From positions 1-64,000 of the forward strand of contig JARUPY010000434.1 of NCBI GenBank assembly GCA_029817715.1: a stretch of DNA of 64,000 bases, read 5' to 3'. Origin of the DNA: Melastoma dodecandrum (lineage: Eukaryota > Streptophyta > Magnoliopsida > Myrtales > Melastomataceae). The notes beneath the pieces were generated by a model, which saw nothing but the letters and a program-made list of their open reading frames with translations, was not told where the DNA came from and searched no databases. Of the stretch, positions 23,101-34,231 are shown piece by piece. Each line of letters starts with the position of its first letter. The stretch's first letter is position 1. A program made the position numbers and the translations under genes.

Positions 23101-26100
23101 CTAGGGTTCAGGCAAAGACATGAACTTCATGACATAGATTCCACATTCGTTCCTGCATACCACCAATACATAGCATAGCATGATAAGTATTTTATCATTA
23201 CGAAAGGGACAGCTAGTGGTTTTTATACGTACAAATTTCCTGCGTCCATTTTGTGTGGGACATTTCCTGGGTATGTAATGCTCCATGAACAGATGTCGGG
23301 TATTTCATAACCTTTCGCCTTGGATTTCACTTTATTCTCTTTCATGATCAGACTCACCAGCTTTACAACATGGCGATGAAGGTCAGCCCGGCCTTGGAAG
23401 TTGCTCAGTGAGTCATGCAGTGTGTCCATTACGATCACCTCGGCTGTCCGAAATGATATTATTTATAATACCCAATGTGACCCCGCGACGCATACCGAAA
23501 TTAAAATCTGCAGTAGTTACGCAAGTTTTTACTAAAACTATAACAACAGATGCATAACCAATAAGTAAATTTGAAGTGAAATTTAGTAAAATGGTTAGTT
23601 ATGCTACATGAGGGATCACTTACCTGCTGCACTTCATGATTCTTCCCGATGTGGGACTTATAGTGAGAATATAGGGAAGCGGCATCAGATTTTGTTATGA
23701 TGGGCATTTTGGCTTCGCTATACTGATTTGCGGCATGATTCTGAGTAGTTTTTAACTTCATTAGTAAAATAGTAAAACCAGACTTACATATCAAAAATTG
23801 ATGCATGTGACACCAACCCCTATCCAAGTTGTGAGGTACCATGTCCTTTTCTTATTTGTATCCATCATGTTCTGTAGCATAACGGTATGAAAGTCTATGA
23901 TCTGCATTATGGTATCACATATAAAGAATGAGACCTGCAGAGGTATATCCGTAATGTGAGTTTAAAGAAATTCTTACATCATTGGTAATCCATCTATCAG
24001 GTCTGACAGACAGCATAGCATGCCTATTAACATGGACAGATTCGGTGACACAAAGACATTCACTGCACAATCAACATTTAAACAAAGTTACATACAATAA
24101 TGGTCAATTGAAAGTATAACATTCCAATACAACAAAGGCCCAGGAATGTGACACTAACCTATTATCCAGGTCCTCATTTCAAGCATACTTTAAGATATTC
24201 CACTGAGCCGCAGTAAACAATTTCAGCTCACTTAACGGGAAATCCTTTGGAATGATTTTTTGAAGTCCCTATATAAGGAAAAACAAACTACTGCACATCA
24301 ACAACAACTACGGAATGCTCTTCAACCTCGCTTCATCTTATACCTCAGGTATGTTTTCACGACCACGCTTCTTTGTTCGCGTTACTGGCTGTGGTGGTAC
24401 GAATAGGCTGCTCATGAATGTGGAAGGCTTCCTCTCGGCAGTACGACAAGTATGCCTTCTAGACACATTTGTTGTAGATGATCTGCTTTCCTGTTGCATT
24501 TAATAATAAAACAATTAATAACCCATCTACTTCGTATACTTAAATAAGTCTTTGTTCGCGTCACCTTTACATGAACCTCTGCTTCATGTGCCTCCTTTCT
24601 CTTTCTGATGCCTGTGATGATAGCCCCCTCTTGAACGACAATTGGGTCATCATACATATCCATCATAGCCCCTTTCGGAACAACATCCTCTTCACTACCA
24701 TCTGCAGCTACTACTTCAATCCCCTGTTTTCCTTTGTCAGCAGCCTTCATATCCTGTTTCTCTTCAACTGCAGTTCCTTCTCCAATCTTCTCCTTCCCTT
24801 TATCCCGCATGAATAAAGACTTGATGCCTTCCTCGGACTTTGTCATTTCAAACTCCGATTCACACTCCACAACTGTCGTGCCCACGAATGCGGAAACTTT
24901 GTTAAGGGCTCTAGCCAGTTGTACCTCACGTGGATCGGAATACTCATCCGAACCCTCAAGAAGTGGCTGAGCTGCTACAGTAGGGTAGTACGGGACTAAG
25001 CTTCTTTCAGAAACCATGGTGGAACCCATCTCACATACGGGTTCACTGACGCCGACGTCTTGCGGAACTGGTTCGTCGATTGGAGAGTGAGCAGACTGCT
25101 TGCTGGACATGGCCAGCATCTTTCAACGGATCAACAGATTCTTTGACTACATCCTCACCATGATGAACATTACCTTCATTTGCCTGGTTTTCTCCAGAGT
25201 CGGGTTTCGTCATCGGTATGCCTTCATCACCTTTAACTCTTCGGACTTCGTCCAGAATTAAGGACAACTTATGTAGTATGTGTTCATTGCTGGCTTGTAG
25301 TCTTCTTACCGAAAATTCTACCGTCTGTTGATGCATGAATGTCGTAAAAGGCCAATTAGTGTAACCTATGTGATATGCCCATTATAGTGCTCTGCGAAGA
25401 TAAGTTACCTTCAACCGACGCATAACCACTTACATCTGCGTTGGCTCGTTTGAACACTCTACATATTCCTCTGGAATACTCTCCGATTCTCCAACATCCT
25501 GTTCGTGGAAGTAACAATAATAAATAGTGTAGCTACATTCCAATACAATCCATGTGAATGACAACATGGACCACACTTACAATATCCGCAACATCCACTA
25601 ATGTGGTTTTGAAAAACGTTCTCAGCCGATCGTCATCCCACTCGCGACACAGCGGTAAGTTCCGATTGCTCCTTGATAAATCACGCCCAGCCTTCGCAAT
25701 TTTACAAGCATAGAACAACTACAGCATTCACAACGAACAAAGCAGGCAAAATGTAATAACCAAGACGAAAGTGAAGAACCAAGACCAAAGTAAAAAACCA
25801 TATGAATCGTTCAATATTATTAACAAAGACGAAAGTGAAAAACCTTACCGGAAGTAGATGCACACAGCCGCCTATGTACTTCGATTCATGTTTCTGATAT
25901 GTAAGTGTGGATGAAAATGATTGCCTCAACTCTCCATAACTCATTCGGAACATCTCTGGAAAGGAGCTTACTCTCAACTGACTTTAGAGATATTTTCCCC
26001 CTCTTTATGTGCTCCTTTAGCTCATCCCTTACTGTCTCCATATGCCCGTTAAATGGGACACCCACTTTGGAAGTTGGTATCCCGAGTATGGCTTCCACAT

Positions 26101-26332
26101 CAGAAGAGAGCAATGGTTATTCGAGTCCATCGATGGTCATCACCCTCTTAACTTGATCGAACGCCCTTAAGCACATCTTGACGACGTTGTGATTTACGTG
26201 CTTACTCGAGAGATGAAGCAGGCCATCAAATCCGAGTTCTGCTAGGGCGGATCTCTTAGGTTCGTTGAAGGTCATCAGGACGGAAAATAATTTCTTCGGA
26301 CTACAGCGGGTATACAGGTAATCCTGTAACAA
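23101..26332 (-). pseudogene. ULP1-like (C48) protease gene, copy B
   Basis: Minus-strand segments in the expected order. 26117-26332 reads RSALAELGFDGLLHLSSKHVN, the N-terminal domain typical of transposon-borne ULP genes. 25886-26113 has SDVEAILGIPTSKVGVPFNG. 25043-25336 and 24412-25119 form acidic, charged linkers (KGKEKIGEG, ADKGKQGIE). 23223-23438 has EVIVMDTLHDSL with IPDICSWSI and PGNVPHKMDAG. 23101-23160 follows a GTATGCAG acceptor and reads RNECGIYVMKFMS. The cysteine motif has Glu where DCG is usual. Segments are separated by AT-rich stretches with GT/AG-like borders, so they could be exons; frames shift between several of them. It may be a damaged gene or a spliced one. It converges on FAR1 B. 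Confidence 0.65.
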
Positions 26333-27088
26333 TACAACGAAAAAAAGATCGATCCATAAATGTAAATTAGTAAAAACAACTTACATGTTTCATTGTACAC
26401 CTTACCTGGGCAACACGCACAGCCTTCCTCTTTTTCTTTTTCGACGTATAAGGCGTATTAACATTGCCGCCAGTAACGTTGGTTTCGCCAGCAACTGTCT
26501 CTGCTCGATCGATCTCTCCTCCTTCAATGTCTACTCGATCCATCTCTGTATATATAACATAACTATTTTCCGTAAACCCAAAACCAAACTATCAGGTGAG
26601 ACTAAAGCCAATCTACACGCTGCGATATAACCATTGCCAAATCAATACCAACATGGACCCACTAACCACCGACCCAATTCAACCCCTAAAGCAAAAACGA
26701 CTTACCACAAGGGGGAAACAAGGATCACAGTTTAGGGTTCCAGGACGGCGAAAAAAATTGAACCACACGAACCACAAGGGATGGATACTCAATCCGACGA
26801 ACCAAAGGGGCGAACACGGACGGGGAAAGGCAAATGAACACGACGAACGACAAGGGGGAAACACGGAATAGGATTTCGCGTGGAGGACGGCGAAAGGAAA
26901 AAGCAAGAAGAAGAACGAGAAGGGGGAACTACGGATTAGGGTTTAATGGGTCGAGGACGGTGAAAGGAAAATGAAGACGAGGATGGAGAAGAGGAGCGTA
27001 CCAGAAGGCGATTTGCAATTCCGGAGGGCACGTTGCTCAGGGAGAACCCGGAGGGACAACGGATGAAGGCAGCGATCGGAGAAGGACG
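26333..27088 (-). other. 5' region of ULP B with repeated GGACGGCGAAAGG phrases
   Basis: Upstream of the first ULP B segment the sequence becomes purine-rich on the plus strand. It repeats a phrase of the type AAGGGGGAA-C...GGATTAGGGTTT...GGACGG(C/T)GAAAGG about three times between 26700 and 26970. Probably 5' UTR or promoter of the transposon gene. No separate coding region. Confidence 0.4.
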
Positions 27089-27145
27089 AAGGAGGACGAC
27101 GAGTTCGAAGGCAAAAGGGGGGTAAAATTACAAATGGAAATTGGG
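27089..27145 (-). repeat. Inverted repeat, right arm
   Basis: Reverse complement of 19560-19615, 57 bp with one extra C and a divergent 6-base patch. On its outer side a TTAGTAA/TTACTAA-rich zone begins (27180), which the left arm lacks. Confidence 0.8.
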
Positions 27146-27179
27146 AAACATTTCAGTAATTTTACAGCAAGGGTAAAAT

Positions 27180-27830
27180 TGTAATTTCACACTGAAAGTT
27201 GGTTCGGTTTTAGGTTCGTAATGTACTATCCAGTTTAGTAAATTACTAAAAAGTTTAGTAATCAATTACTGAATTTTGTTCAAAAATTAGTAAACGATTA
27301 CAAAAGAAAATGACGAATTTAGTAATTTAATGAAGACTTTACTATGTTACACAGTAATTTACTAATTTCGATTACAAAATTAGTAAATCATTACTAAAAT
27401 CTCCGGACGGCCAACCTGGAAAATTACTAAAATTGTAAATTTTACTACAAAAAATTAGTATCCGTTACTAATTTTTCACTGTTTGACCATTCGGAAAGTT
27501 ACTAAACTACGTTTAGAAAATCGGCGAAAAAATTACTAAACTTTTTAGTAGCCGATTACTAAAGTTGAATAGTGAAATTTTAGTAACGATTACTAAAAAA
27601 AAATGTTAAATCACCGTTATTTTTAGTAGTCGGTTACTAAAAAGTTTAGTAAATTTTTCGGCCGATTTACTAAACGTAGTTTAGTAACTTTCCGAATGGT
27701 CAAACAGTGAAAAATTAGTAACCGATTACTATTCTTTTTTTAGTAATTTACTAATCATTTTACTAAAAAAAGTCGATTTTTAGTAAAGATTACTAAAATT
27801 TTTGTCGAATTTAGTAAACTACATAACGGT
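27180..27830. repeat. TTAGTAA/TTACTAA-rich zone with long hairpin
   Basis: The motif TTAGTAA or its complement TTACTAA occurs dozens of times in 650 bp. Within it, 27461-27563 and 27622-27726 are near-perfect reverse complements (roughly 100-bp arms, about 58-bp spacer). Both contain CAAACAGTG/CACTGTTTG, ACCATTCGGAAAG and AAACTACGTTTA. The zone borders the right arm of the FAR1/ULP element. It could be an outer terminal repeat folded back, or a separate foldback/MITE insertion. Confidence 0.8.
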
Positions 27831-28650
27831 TACGTGCACGTGCCGTACGTAGCCGTTAGCCGCTTCCACCCCACTACCCTTTCACTTTCTTCTCAATTAT
27901 GTTTCTTTAAGCCATATATTTGTTATGATGAGTTTGATTCAAATGTTTCCTCATTTTTCTTCCTTTAAAGAAAATCATGGTGATTGGGATATTGACAAGA
28001 ACACGAGGGCCGGATTGTGTACGACAAATGGGCGGTAAATATCATGAGCTTTGTTAGTGGTTCGCAAAATTAATTTCTAAAATAAGGTAGAAAATTTTCG
28101 ACGGTTTTCTCCATTTATGTTGTTATTAGCAAATATTTTTTTTTTGAATTTTCCAAATCATTTCCTTCATGAAGGATACTCCGTGTTTGTAATACTCAGT
28201 TAACTAAAATTGAATTAAACTCGATGTTACAACCACTGAATTCGTTATGACAGAAAAGAAAAATATTGAGAGAAAAGTGAAAAAGTCAAATGGTATAGAA
28301 TTCGGTAGCACCGGATTTCTATAAATATGAATAAGAACTCAATGTGGACAACACTGAGTTTACAATCCAGTTATAGCATTTCATTTTACGCATATTGTCA
28401 ACATTCGTTGTTTCTGACATCAAGTTTCATAATTTGTTTTTTTCCTTTTTTCTCTCATTTTCCATTCACCGTCCAAGTGATCTTGATATTTGTAACACCG
28501 AGTTTAACTCAATTTTGGGGAACTCGTGTTCGCGTCGAAAACAGATCACGTCGGAAATACTTGGCTATAAGACTCACAGGGATTGTAAATGTGGTCGCCA
28601 GTAAGTAATTGAATGAAATTGATCGAATGTAAACAGTTTCACGATAAGTA
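27831..28650. other. Gap without a gene
   Basis: AT-rich. CACTGAATTC/ACCGAGTTTAACTC-like phrases recur (28230, 28350, 28495). Frames at 28327-28608 match nothing recognised. Confidence 0.4.
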
Positions 28651-28924
28651 AAGAATACTTACAGCTGTAAAAATAAAAACAAGGACGGTAGTAAGGTTGT
28701 AGACTGGCTACTGGGCTCTGTAGACTCAGAGCTAAGTCGTAGACTTAATGCTGGAAACTGCAATCATGAAGGATGTCACGGACTTGACACTGGGCACTCT
28801 GGACTTGAGAATTTGGGCAGCGTCGTCGTAGACTTGATGATAGAGTGCTGTAGACTCGCTCTTCCTGGCTGGCAGAACTTGGTTAATGGCTTGGTGGACG
28901 GAATGTGGTCGAATGGATGTGGAT

Positions 28925-29180
28925 ACCAAGGCTACGTTTGCTCACCCTGGTGGCGGAGTCAAAGGCGGAATCGTGTACTGGGACTACGGTGGCTCGTCCT
29001 GGCGTTGGGATGCTAGCGGGGCTTTGCTACCAAAGCTATGGTTGCTCGCTCTGATGGCGAAAGTGAAGGCGGAATTTGGCTATCGGAGCTACGGTTACTC
29101 ACTCTAACGGTGGAGGTGAAGGCGGAACTTGGCTGTCGAAGCTACGGTTGCTCATTCTGACGGTGGAGGTGAAGACCAAT
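28925..29180. repeat. Tandem repeat, unit about 53 bp
   Basis: Units of the form GCGGAA(T/C)TTGGCT.TCG.AGCTACGGTTRCTCA.TCT.ACGGTGGAGGTGAAG. The last two (about 29070-29175) are the closest; earlier ones (28927 onward) are degenerate and longer. Located inside the LTR-like left portion of the Tat-like element. Confidence 0.65.
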
Positions 29181-29300
29181 GAAACCTTAAGGGTTTCGCC
29201 CAGGTCGGGGAATCCTAACAACTAACAACTAAGGGGTGACGAGCAAGATAAGCTTCTGTTGGCTGATTTGTTCGTGTTTTTCTCTGAGGGAGATCCTCTC

Positions 29301-29310
29301 CCTTTTATAC
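29301..29310 (-). promoter_or_regulatory. Minus-strand TATA box in LTR-like region
   Basis: Minus-strand GGGTATAAAAGGGAGAGG is a strong TATA consensus, correctly oriented for an LTR promoter of the minus-strand Tat-like element. No transcription start evidence. Confidence 0.5.
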
Positions 29311-29561
29311 CCGGTCTGTTACGACCTTCTGAAGATCTTCCAGACTCAACCACCCCCAAGAATCTCGGAGCCAACAAACTGACTCCCACTCGTGTAGACG
29401 TGGGTCGTAGACTCCTTTGACTTCAGGCTTAATTATTTGTCTTTTAAGACGTGCATCAGTACAGATGTGGGTTGTAAGCTCTATTTATCTTGGGGCGATT
29501 AAACCGTTCTCCGTAACGTGTGTCCTGTGCAGGCGCAGGCTTGTAGACTTCCTCTGGTTAC

Positions 29562-29683
29562 AGGGTCACTACTAAGCCATATAGTCTGTGTAGACTACAG
29601 ATGCAGGCCTGGTGTGTCTAACTCTGCTATGGGCTTTGCGCCTATTGTGGGCTTTGTCAGAAATAGTAGGCCCAAAATAATCT
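29562..29683 (-). repeat. Direct repeat, left copy (gag-start segment)
   Basis: Close match to 35679-35801, including TATAGTCTGTGTAGACTAC, GATGCAGGCCT, TGGGCTTTGTCAGAAATAG and TAGGCCCAAAATAATCT. On the minus strand it holds an ATGGCT followed at once by stops, where the right copy opens gag. It is followed on the plus strand by TGAGGGGG. Confidence 0.8.
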
Positions 29684-29689
29684 GAGGGG

Positions 29690-30600
29690 GCATATGTTGC
29701 CTGAGCATTTCTGACATCTCTTGCGTCACAAGAAAAACCTTTTATCCACTGTAGAAAGAAACATTTCGTTTTCTTCCTTCTGCAGAAAGAAATCCTTTTG
29801 TCTTCTTCTTCCTACCTTCTGCGGACAGAAAACTTTTCGACTTCTTCCTTCCAAACTCTCTTTAAATACCCTTACCAATTCTCTGAAAAAATCCTCACTT
29901 CGTGCTTTAATGATGTCTCCACTTTTCAAACTCCAAACCTTGGGTCTTACTTCCAAGCCTTGCTTCTTGGTATGGTTCCTCTACCTATAGAGTCCTTCAT
30001 CTCCTTCTGTTAAGAGAACTTTATGGATCTCTTGAAGATAAGTGGTTTCTTTCGCTCTCCCCCCGCTGAGAGGCCAATGGCGCAGAAAAAGTCCTCCACT
30101 TGGCTCGGGGAGCAGAGGTACGAGTGTTCCATGCATCCATGGCCTAGCTTAGTGCTCACATGTAACCAGATATCCCTCAACGCTGGTACAGTTGAGTGTT
30201 GTGGAACGTGTATGCTGGAGCCCTTCTGCCTATTTAAAGACAAACGACTGTACGTCTCCGTGACAGGGCACACCCATCCCACTGGAAGTTTCTTAGAGGT
30301 ATACACCACGATTGGTTCTCCTTTCCTGCCGCTCGTCCTACTCTTTTGCAAAGAAGGATCTTCCAACAACAGTATATCCTTCTGCAAGAGGCACCCTCAG
30401 CATGCAATCCAAAGACTGGACAACCTCATAAGACCGTTCAGACAGCCAAGTATTGTTGCAGATGGCTCAGATCCGGTTCTGAAGCAAATGAAGACCCTAG
30501 GGCTGTATTGTCTTCATCATCTGACATTACAGCAGACTGACCTCGATGGGTAGAAGGCTTGCAGTGTTCAGTGTCCCATCATACACGAGCTTTCCTTTGG
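29690..30600. other. Unassigned interior with opposed open frames
   Basis: A plus-strand frame of 176 codons (30023-30553) and an antisense frame of 125 codons (30010-30387) overlap. Neither shows a domain I recognise. This is where the 3' half of pol of the minus-strand Tat-like element would be expected, but neither RNase H nor integrase motifs are visible. Confidence 0.35.
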
Positions 30601-30601
30601 C

Positions 30602-30890
30602 CCAGTGAGACAGACCGTAGGTATTCACAAGTTAACTCGTTATTGCCAGCCTCCAGGGAAAAGAGGCGAAAACCCAGTGAGGTAGACCGTAGGTATTCAC
30701 GAGTCGCCTCTGCCAGACCTTAGGGAAGCAGAGGCGATCGCCCAGTGAGGCAGACCGTAGGTATTCACGAGTCGACCTGCCTCTGTCAAACCTTAGGGAA
30801 GCAGAGGCGATCGCCCAGTGAGGCAGACCGTAGGTATTCACGAGTCGACCTGCCTCTGCCAGACTCCAGGGACGAAAAGGCAGAAGGAGA
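30602..30890. repeat. Four-copy tandem repeat, unit about 68-73 bp
   Basis: Each unit opens with CCCAGTGAG(G/A)(C/T)AGACCGTAGGTATTCACRAGT and closes with a TTAGGGAAGCAGAGGCGATC-like tail. Starts are at about 30602, 30675, 30743 and 30816; the third and fourth are nearly identical. It abuts the broken end of the RT remnant and may mark the rearrangement that removed the rest of pol. Confidence 0.85.
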
Positions 30891-31019
30891 AGAACAAGGA
30901 GCGGAGGAGGAAAAGAAAGTGGGATCGACTGAGTTTACGATGCAGCAGTCAAAGAGCTAACCAAGTGCGAGAAATAGGAGAAGCAACCTTGGTCACAAAG
31001 AGCCCCTCTTTTGAAAATG

Positions 31020-31844
31020 TCTCAAAGATGGTAGACTTTGTCGACTTAATGACTATATCATCAATGTAGACTTCTATTGTCTTGCCAATAGAGGCATCAA
31101 ATATAGTGTTCATTGCTCGCTGATGGTAGCACCAGTGTTCTTTAATCCAAATGGCATTACTACCCATTCGAATATTCCTAGGGGGCATCTGAATGCTGTT
31201 TTATGTATATCTTCTTCTGCGATGAAGACTTGGTTGTAACCAGAAAAACCATCCATGAATGACATAATCTGATGCCCTGCTGTCTTGTCTATAAGGACAT
31301 CTGCGATGGGCATAGGGTATTCATCCTTTGGAGTAGCACGATTCAGATCTCTAAAGTCTATACAGACTCTGATTTTACCGTTCTTTTTTAAGACGGGCAC
31401 GATGCTAGAAATCCACAATGTATAGCGTGAAGTCCTTATGTAACCTTCTCGAAAAGGTTTTTTAACTTCTTCAAAGACTAATTGTGTTACTTCATTAGTC
31501 ATGCGCCTTGGTGCTTGCTGCACTGGTTTAAAATCCTTCTTGATGGGAAGGGTGTATTCCACTAGTCTACGGTCTAAACTTGGCATCTCAGTATAATCCC
31601 AGGCGAAACAGTCCTTGAATTCCTCAAGTACTCCCTTAATAGCATTAAAGAGTTCTTTATTTACTGAAGAACTAATGAAAAGAATCCTATGAGAAGATTC
31701 GCTTCCTAGATTAATGCTGACTAATGGGTCGCATGGGGTCATCAAAGACTCTCGTTCCTCTGTACCACCTAAGTCGGTAGACACGGGCTTATTACAAGCG
31801 TTAGGCACTCTAAGCGCTTCTGAGTTTATTGAAAACCAAGACAT
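31020..31844 (-). pseudogene. Tat-like reverse transcriptase, N-terminal and palm part
   Basis: Minus-strand frame 31110-31844 has the linker FKDCFAWDYTEMPSLDRRLVEY, PRRMTNEVTQLVFEEV, and RT blocks VCIDFRDLNRATPKDEYPMP, MSFMDGFSGYNQ, TAFRCPLGIFEW and MPFGLKNTGAT. After a 1-nt frame change near 31120-31180 it continues as QRAMNTIFD...VYIDDIVIKS, the YxDD catalytic centre. Similarity stops right after this motif at about 31020. It therefore lacks the thumb, RNase H and integrase and cannot be active. Confidence 0.92.
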
Positions 31845-32153
31845 AGGTTGTCTACATCAATAATTTCCTTGGTAGACTTGAAGCCGTCGAAGGACATCGG
31901 CGACTGCTTCGGTCCCTTCTTCATTCTGGTCCATAAGTCCCTTCCTTTATGAGTCTATCGGGCTCCAGCATTTTACTGGTCCTTTCCACCTTCGTCTTCC
32001 TTTGCTCCTTCGGTTCTTACGGGGTTTTCGCCCGAATTAACCTCTTGTAGAACCTCCTCTATGTCCTTGGCAGACAGCTCATCTCCCCATCCAGTTGGAA
32101 CGATTGGCTCCGTCTCTGGCTTAGGGTGCGATGTCCCATAGTCTACAATGTAG

Positions 32154-33335
32154 TCAAACTTTCGAGATGGTTGACCAAGGGGTCCAACAGTAGGGACGCT
32201 GTTCCAGGGTGAGGTCCTTAACAGTCTTGTTTGTCTCTGCAAGCAAGATACCTTTGTCACAACAAGAGTATTCATCAGCCTTGATAATTTCAATTTCAGA
32301 GTCAACCCATAACATCAACTCTCTATGTAAAGTAAAAGGAATAGCTGCAGCTCTATGGAGCCAATCGCGGCCCAACAAAGCATTAAAAGTAGGAATTATG
32401 TCTATCACAAAGAAAGCGGTTTCTCTTTCCTGGCAACCCACTTCAAGATCCACAGAGAAAACCCCTAAGCATTCAGACTTCCTACCATTAAAACCACTCA
32501 CTGCGACATTGGTTTTAACCAAGTCGTGAGGCCTATACCCAACCATTTTAAACCTGGACAGAGGAAGCACGTTTATAGTAGCTCCATTGTCTACAAGGAC
32601 TCGACTCACCACTGTACCATCAAAGGTAGCGGTTATGTAAGAGTGCATGCGTTGTTTCATGCTATCAGATAGTTTATCCAACCAATTTAGTGAAAAGCCT
32701 GCTGGGTAAGTAGGAGAGCAACGAAGAGGCACTTTACCTCTTAGGGTCTCCACATTTCGCTTACTAGCGAAGTCTACAGGTAGGGTAAGAGCGTTGCAGC
32801 TCACGACTGGCCTCATTTCCCCATCGACATCACTTGGAATTTCGCTCCGAAGTGGGGTATAGTCGAAACTCGAGCCAGGCTCTTCTGAATGGTCTGTAAA
32901 CTGAATGTGCACTGCTTCGGCGTTCAATCCCATTGTAGGCACCCTAGCCGATAGAGCAGCCCCTGAGAGGGTAGGCCTAGGCCTCTTAGCGACGTGACTT
33001 AGACGTCTGTCCCTTCTCTTGCGAGCCCTTAGTGGCAAAGTGGTTTTGCCCACTGCCTTCTGCCAATATTTTGAAGGGTTAACCGCTTTAATTACCCCTG
33101 ATCTCTTATAATCAATGAGAGTTTGACATACCTCGACAAAGTCTCCAACAAATGGATCGTATCCTACTACCGTCCGCATTGGTACCTGTTGCGATTCCGA
33201 ACAAGTGTTGTTAGTTTCACAAGTACCTGTAGCTGTAGAGTGCGCGGGTTTGACCACGATTTCCCCATTTGAGGACAAGTCTACAAGCTTGAGGAAGTAA
33301 TTGACACAATAGGCAGTGCAAAGCTGGGTGATCAA
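32154..33335 (-). pseudogene. Gag-pol linker and aspartic protease of the Tat-like element
   Basis: 393-codon minus-strand frame. A charged linker precedes the protease core VLVDNGATINVLPLSRF (active-site D-N-G-A variant seen in Tat/Ogre proteases) and FNALLGRDWLHRA, the conserved flap-to-C-terminal segment. Near 32200 the frame shifts by one; an overlapping frame (31973-32305) continues with an acidic linker (ELSAKDIEEVLQEV) toward RT. The protease frame is the same as gag and RT, so two compensating indels are likely. Confidence 0.88.
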
Positions 33336-33575
33336 GATCGTGTTTTGAGCAATAAGCTTGCATTTCTAGCCGAGCATCCTCTCATCAAGGAACTGAGCTA
33401 TTGGTGGTCCTGTCCGGAGCGCAAGGATGTCTACCTTAGGCGTTCCGTGTCTCGGCTTGTTCCCTTTCTCCTGCGGCCTTTCAGACCGCTGGGTTCTACT
33501 AAGGTCGTCCCCCTTTATGGTTCCAGAGCGAGATTCACCAGAGTGGCCATGTCTCTCCTGCCCCGGCTTTGCCCC

Positions 33576-34231
33576 TTATTGAGAGGACGAATCATTAAAC
33601 TCCATGTGTCGTTTGGGACGCTCGAACGTGCGGGGTTGTTGTTCGGGTACTCTACCTCGACCATGAGGGCCACCTCTTCCTCTCCGGGTAGCTGGTCTGT
33701 GCTCTGCGCTTGGGGGGCTTTTGAATCCCCTTTGTGAATTGTTGGAGGCACTTCGCGAACTTGGGGAAACTATTCTCATAGCTACCTCCTCAAGCGAGGT
33801 CAGGTCATACCATGAATCTCCCTGATTATTCTGCAAATACTTCCTGAATGTATTGCATCTATCAGTGGTGTGCGTGTCATTAATGTGCCATAACAGAATC
33901 TGGGCATTACTTCCTTGACCGGACAGGTGCCTACACCCTTATCAGCCAGGCGACGGAAGAGGGCATTCGCCACCAAGGTCTCCCCGGGAATCTTTATATC
34001 CTGCTGGGAAAAGTCTGTATTAGTTTTGATGAAATTGATGTTTACGTCAGCAACATCGGACATATGAATGGCTATTTCGTCGTCAAAAGGTCTGTCGTCG
34101 ACCATAGTGACTTCGTCAACTTCAGGAAAGCACAATTCCTTTGATTCTATAAGGTCCTGAATTATATTCCTGAATGATAGACAGTCCCTGGTCGTGTGTG
34201 TAAACGACCCATGCCATTTGCAGTAATTCAT
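33576..34231 (-). pseudogene. Gag C-terminal zinc-finger and basic tail
   Basis: Minus strand, frame of 33800-34231: MNYCKWHGSFTHTTRDC (C-x2-H-x4-H-x4-C-like finger typical of Tat gag) then a DVDEVTMVDDR-type acidic segment. It continues by frame change into 33576-33836, which is rich in Arg/Gly/Pro (RRGRGGPHGRGR), a nucleic-acid binding tail. Frame differs from the main gag (34374-35696), so at least one indel separates them. Confidence 0.8.

Larger units (their letters stand above)
19560..27145 (+). mobile_element. Mutator-like element carrying FAR1-type transposase and ULP1-like gene
   Basis: Bounded by an imperfect inverted repeat: 19560-19615 (CCCAATTTCCATTTGTAATT onward) reappears in reverse complement at 27145-27089, differing mainly by one C-run base and a 6-base patch. 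Between the arms lie a FAR1/MULE transposase (20213-22306, plus) and, converging on it, a ULP1-like protease gene (23101-26332, minus). ULP genes carried in MULEs are known in plants as Kaonashi-type elements. The sequence outside the arms differs between sides, so either the arms are internal parts of longer terminal repeats or one outer end has been replaced. No 9-bp target duplication could be recognised. True ends are therefore uncertain. Confidence 0.6.

Noticed and set aside
29684..29695. GAGGGGGCATA as a plus-strand polypurine tract with an LTR starting at TGTTGCCTGAGC
   Set aside because: Attractive by eye, but I could not find the LTR partner, end or target duplication, and all coding remnants nearby are on the minus strand.
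30023..30553. 176-codon plus-strand ORF
   Set aside because: No domain, with an equally open antisense frame over most of it; probably chance or old element sequence.
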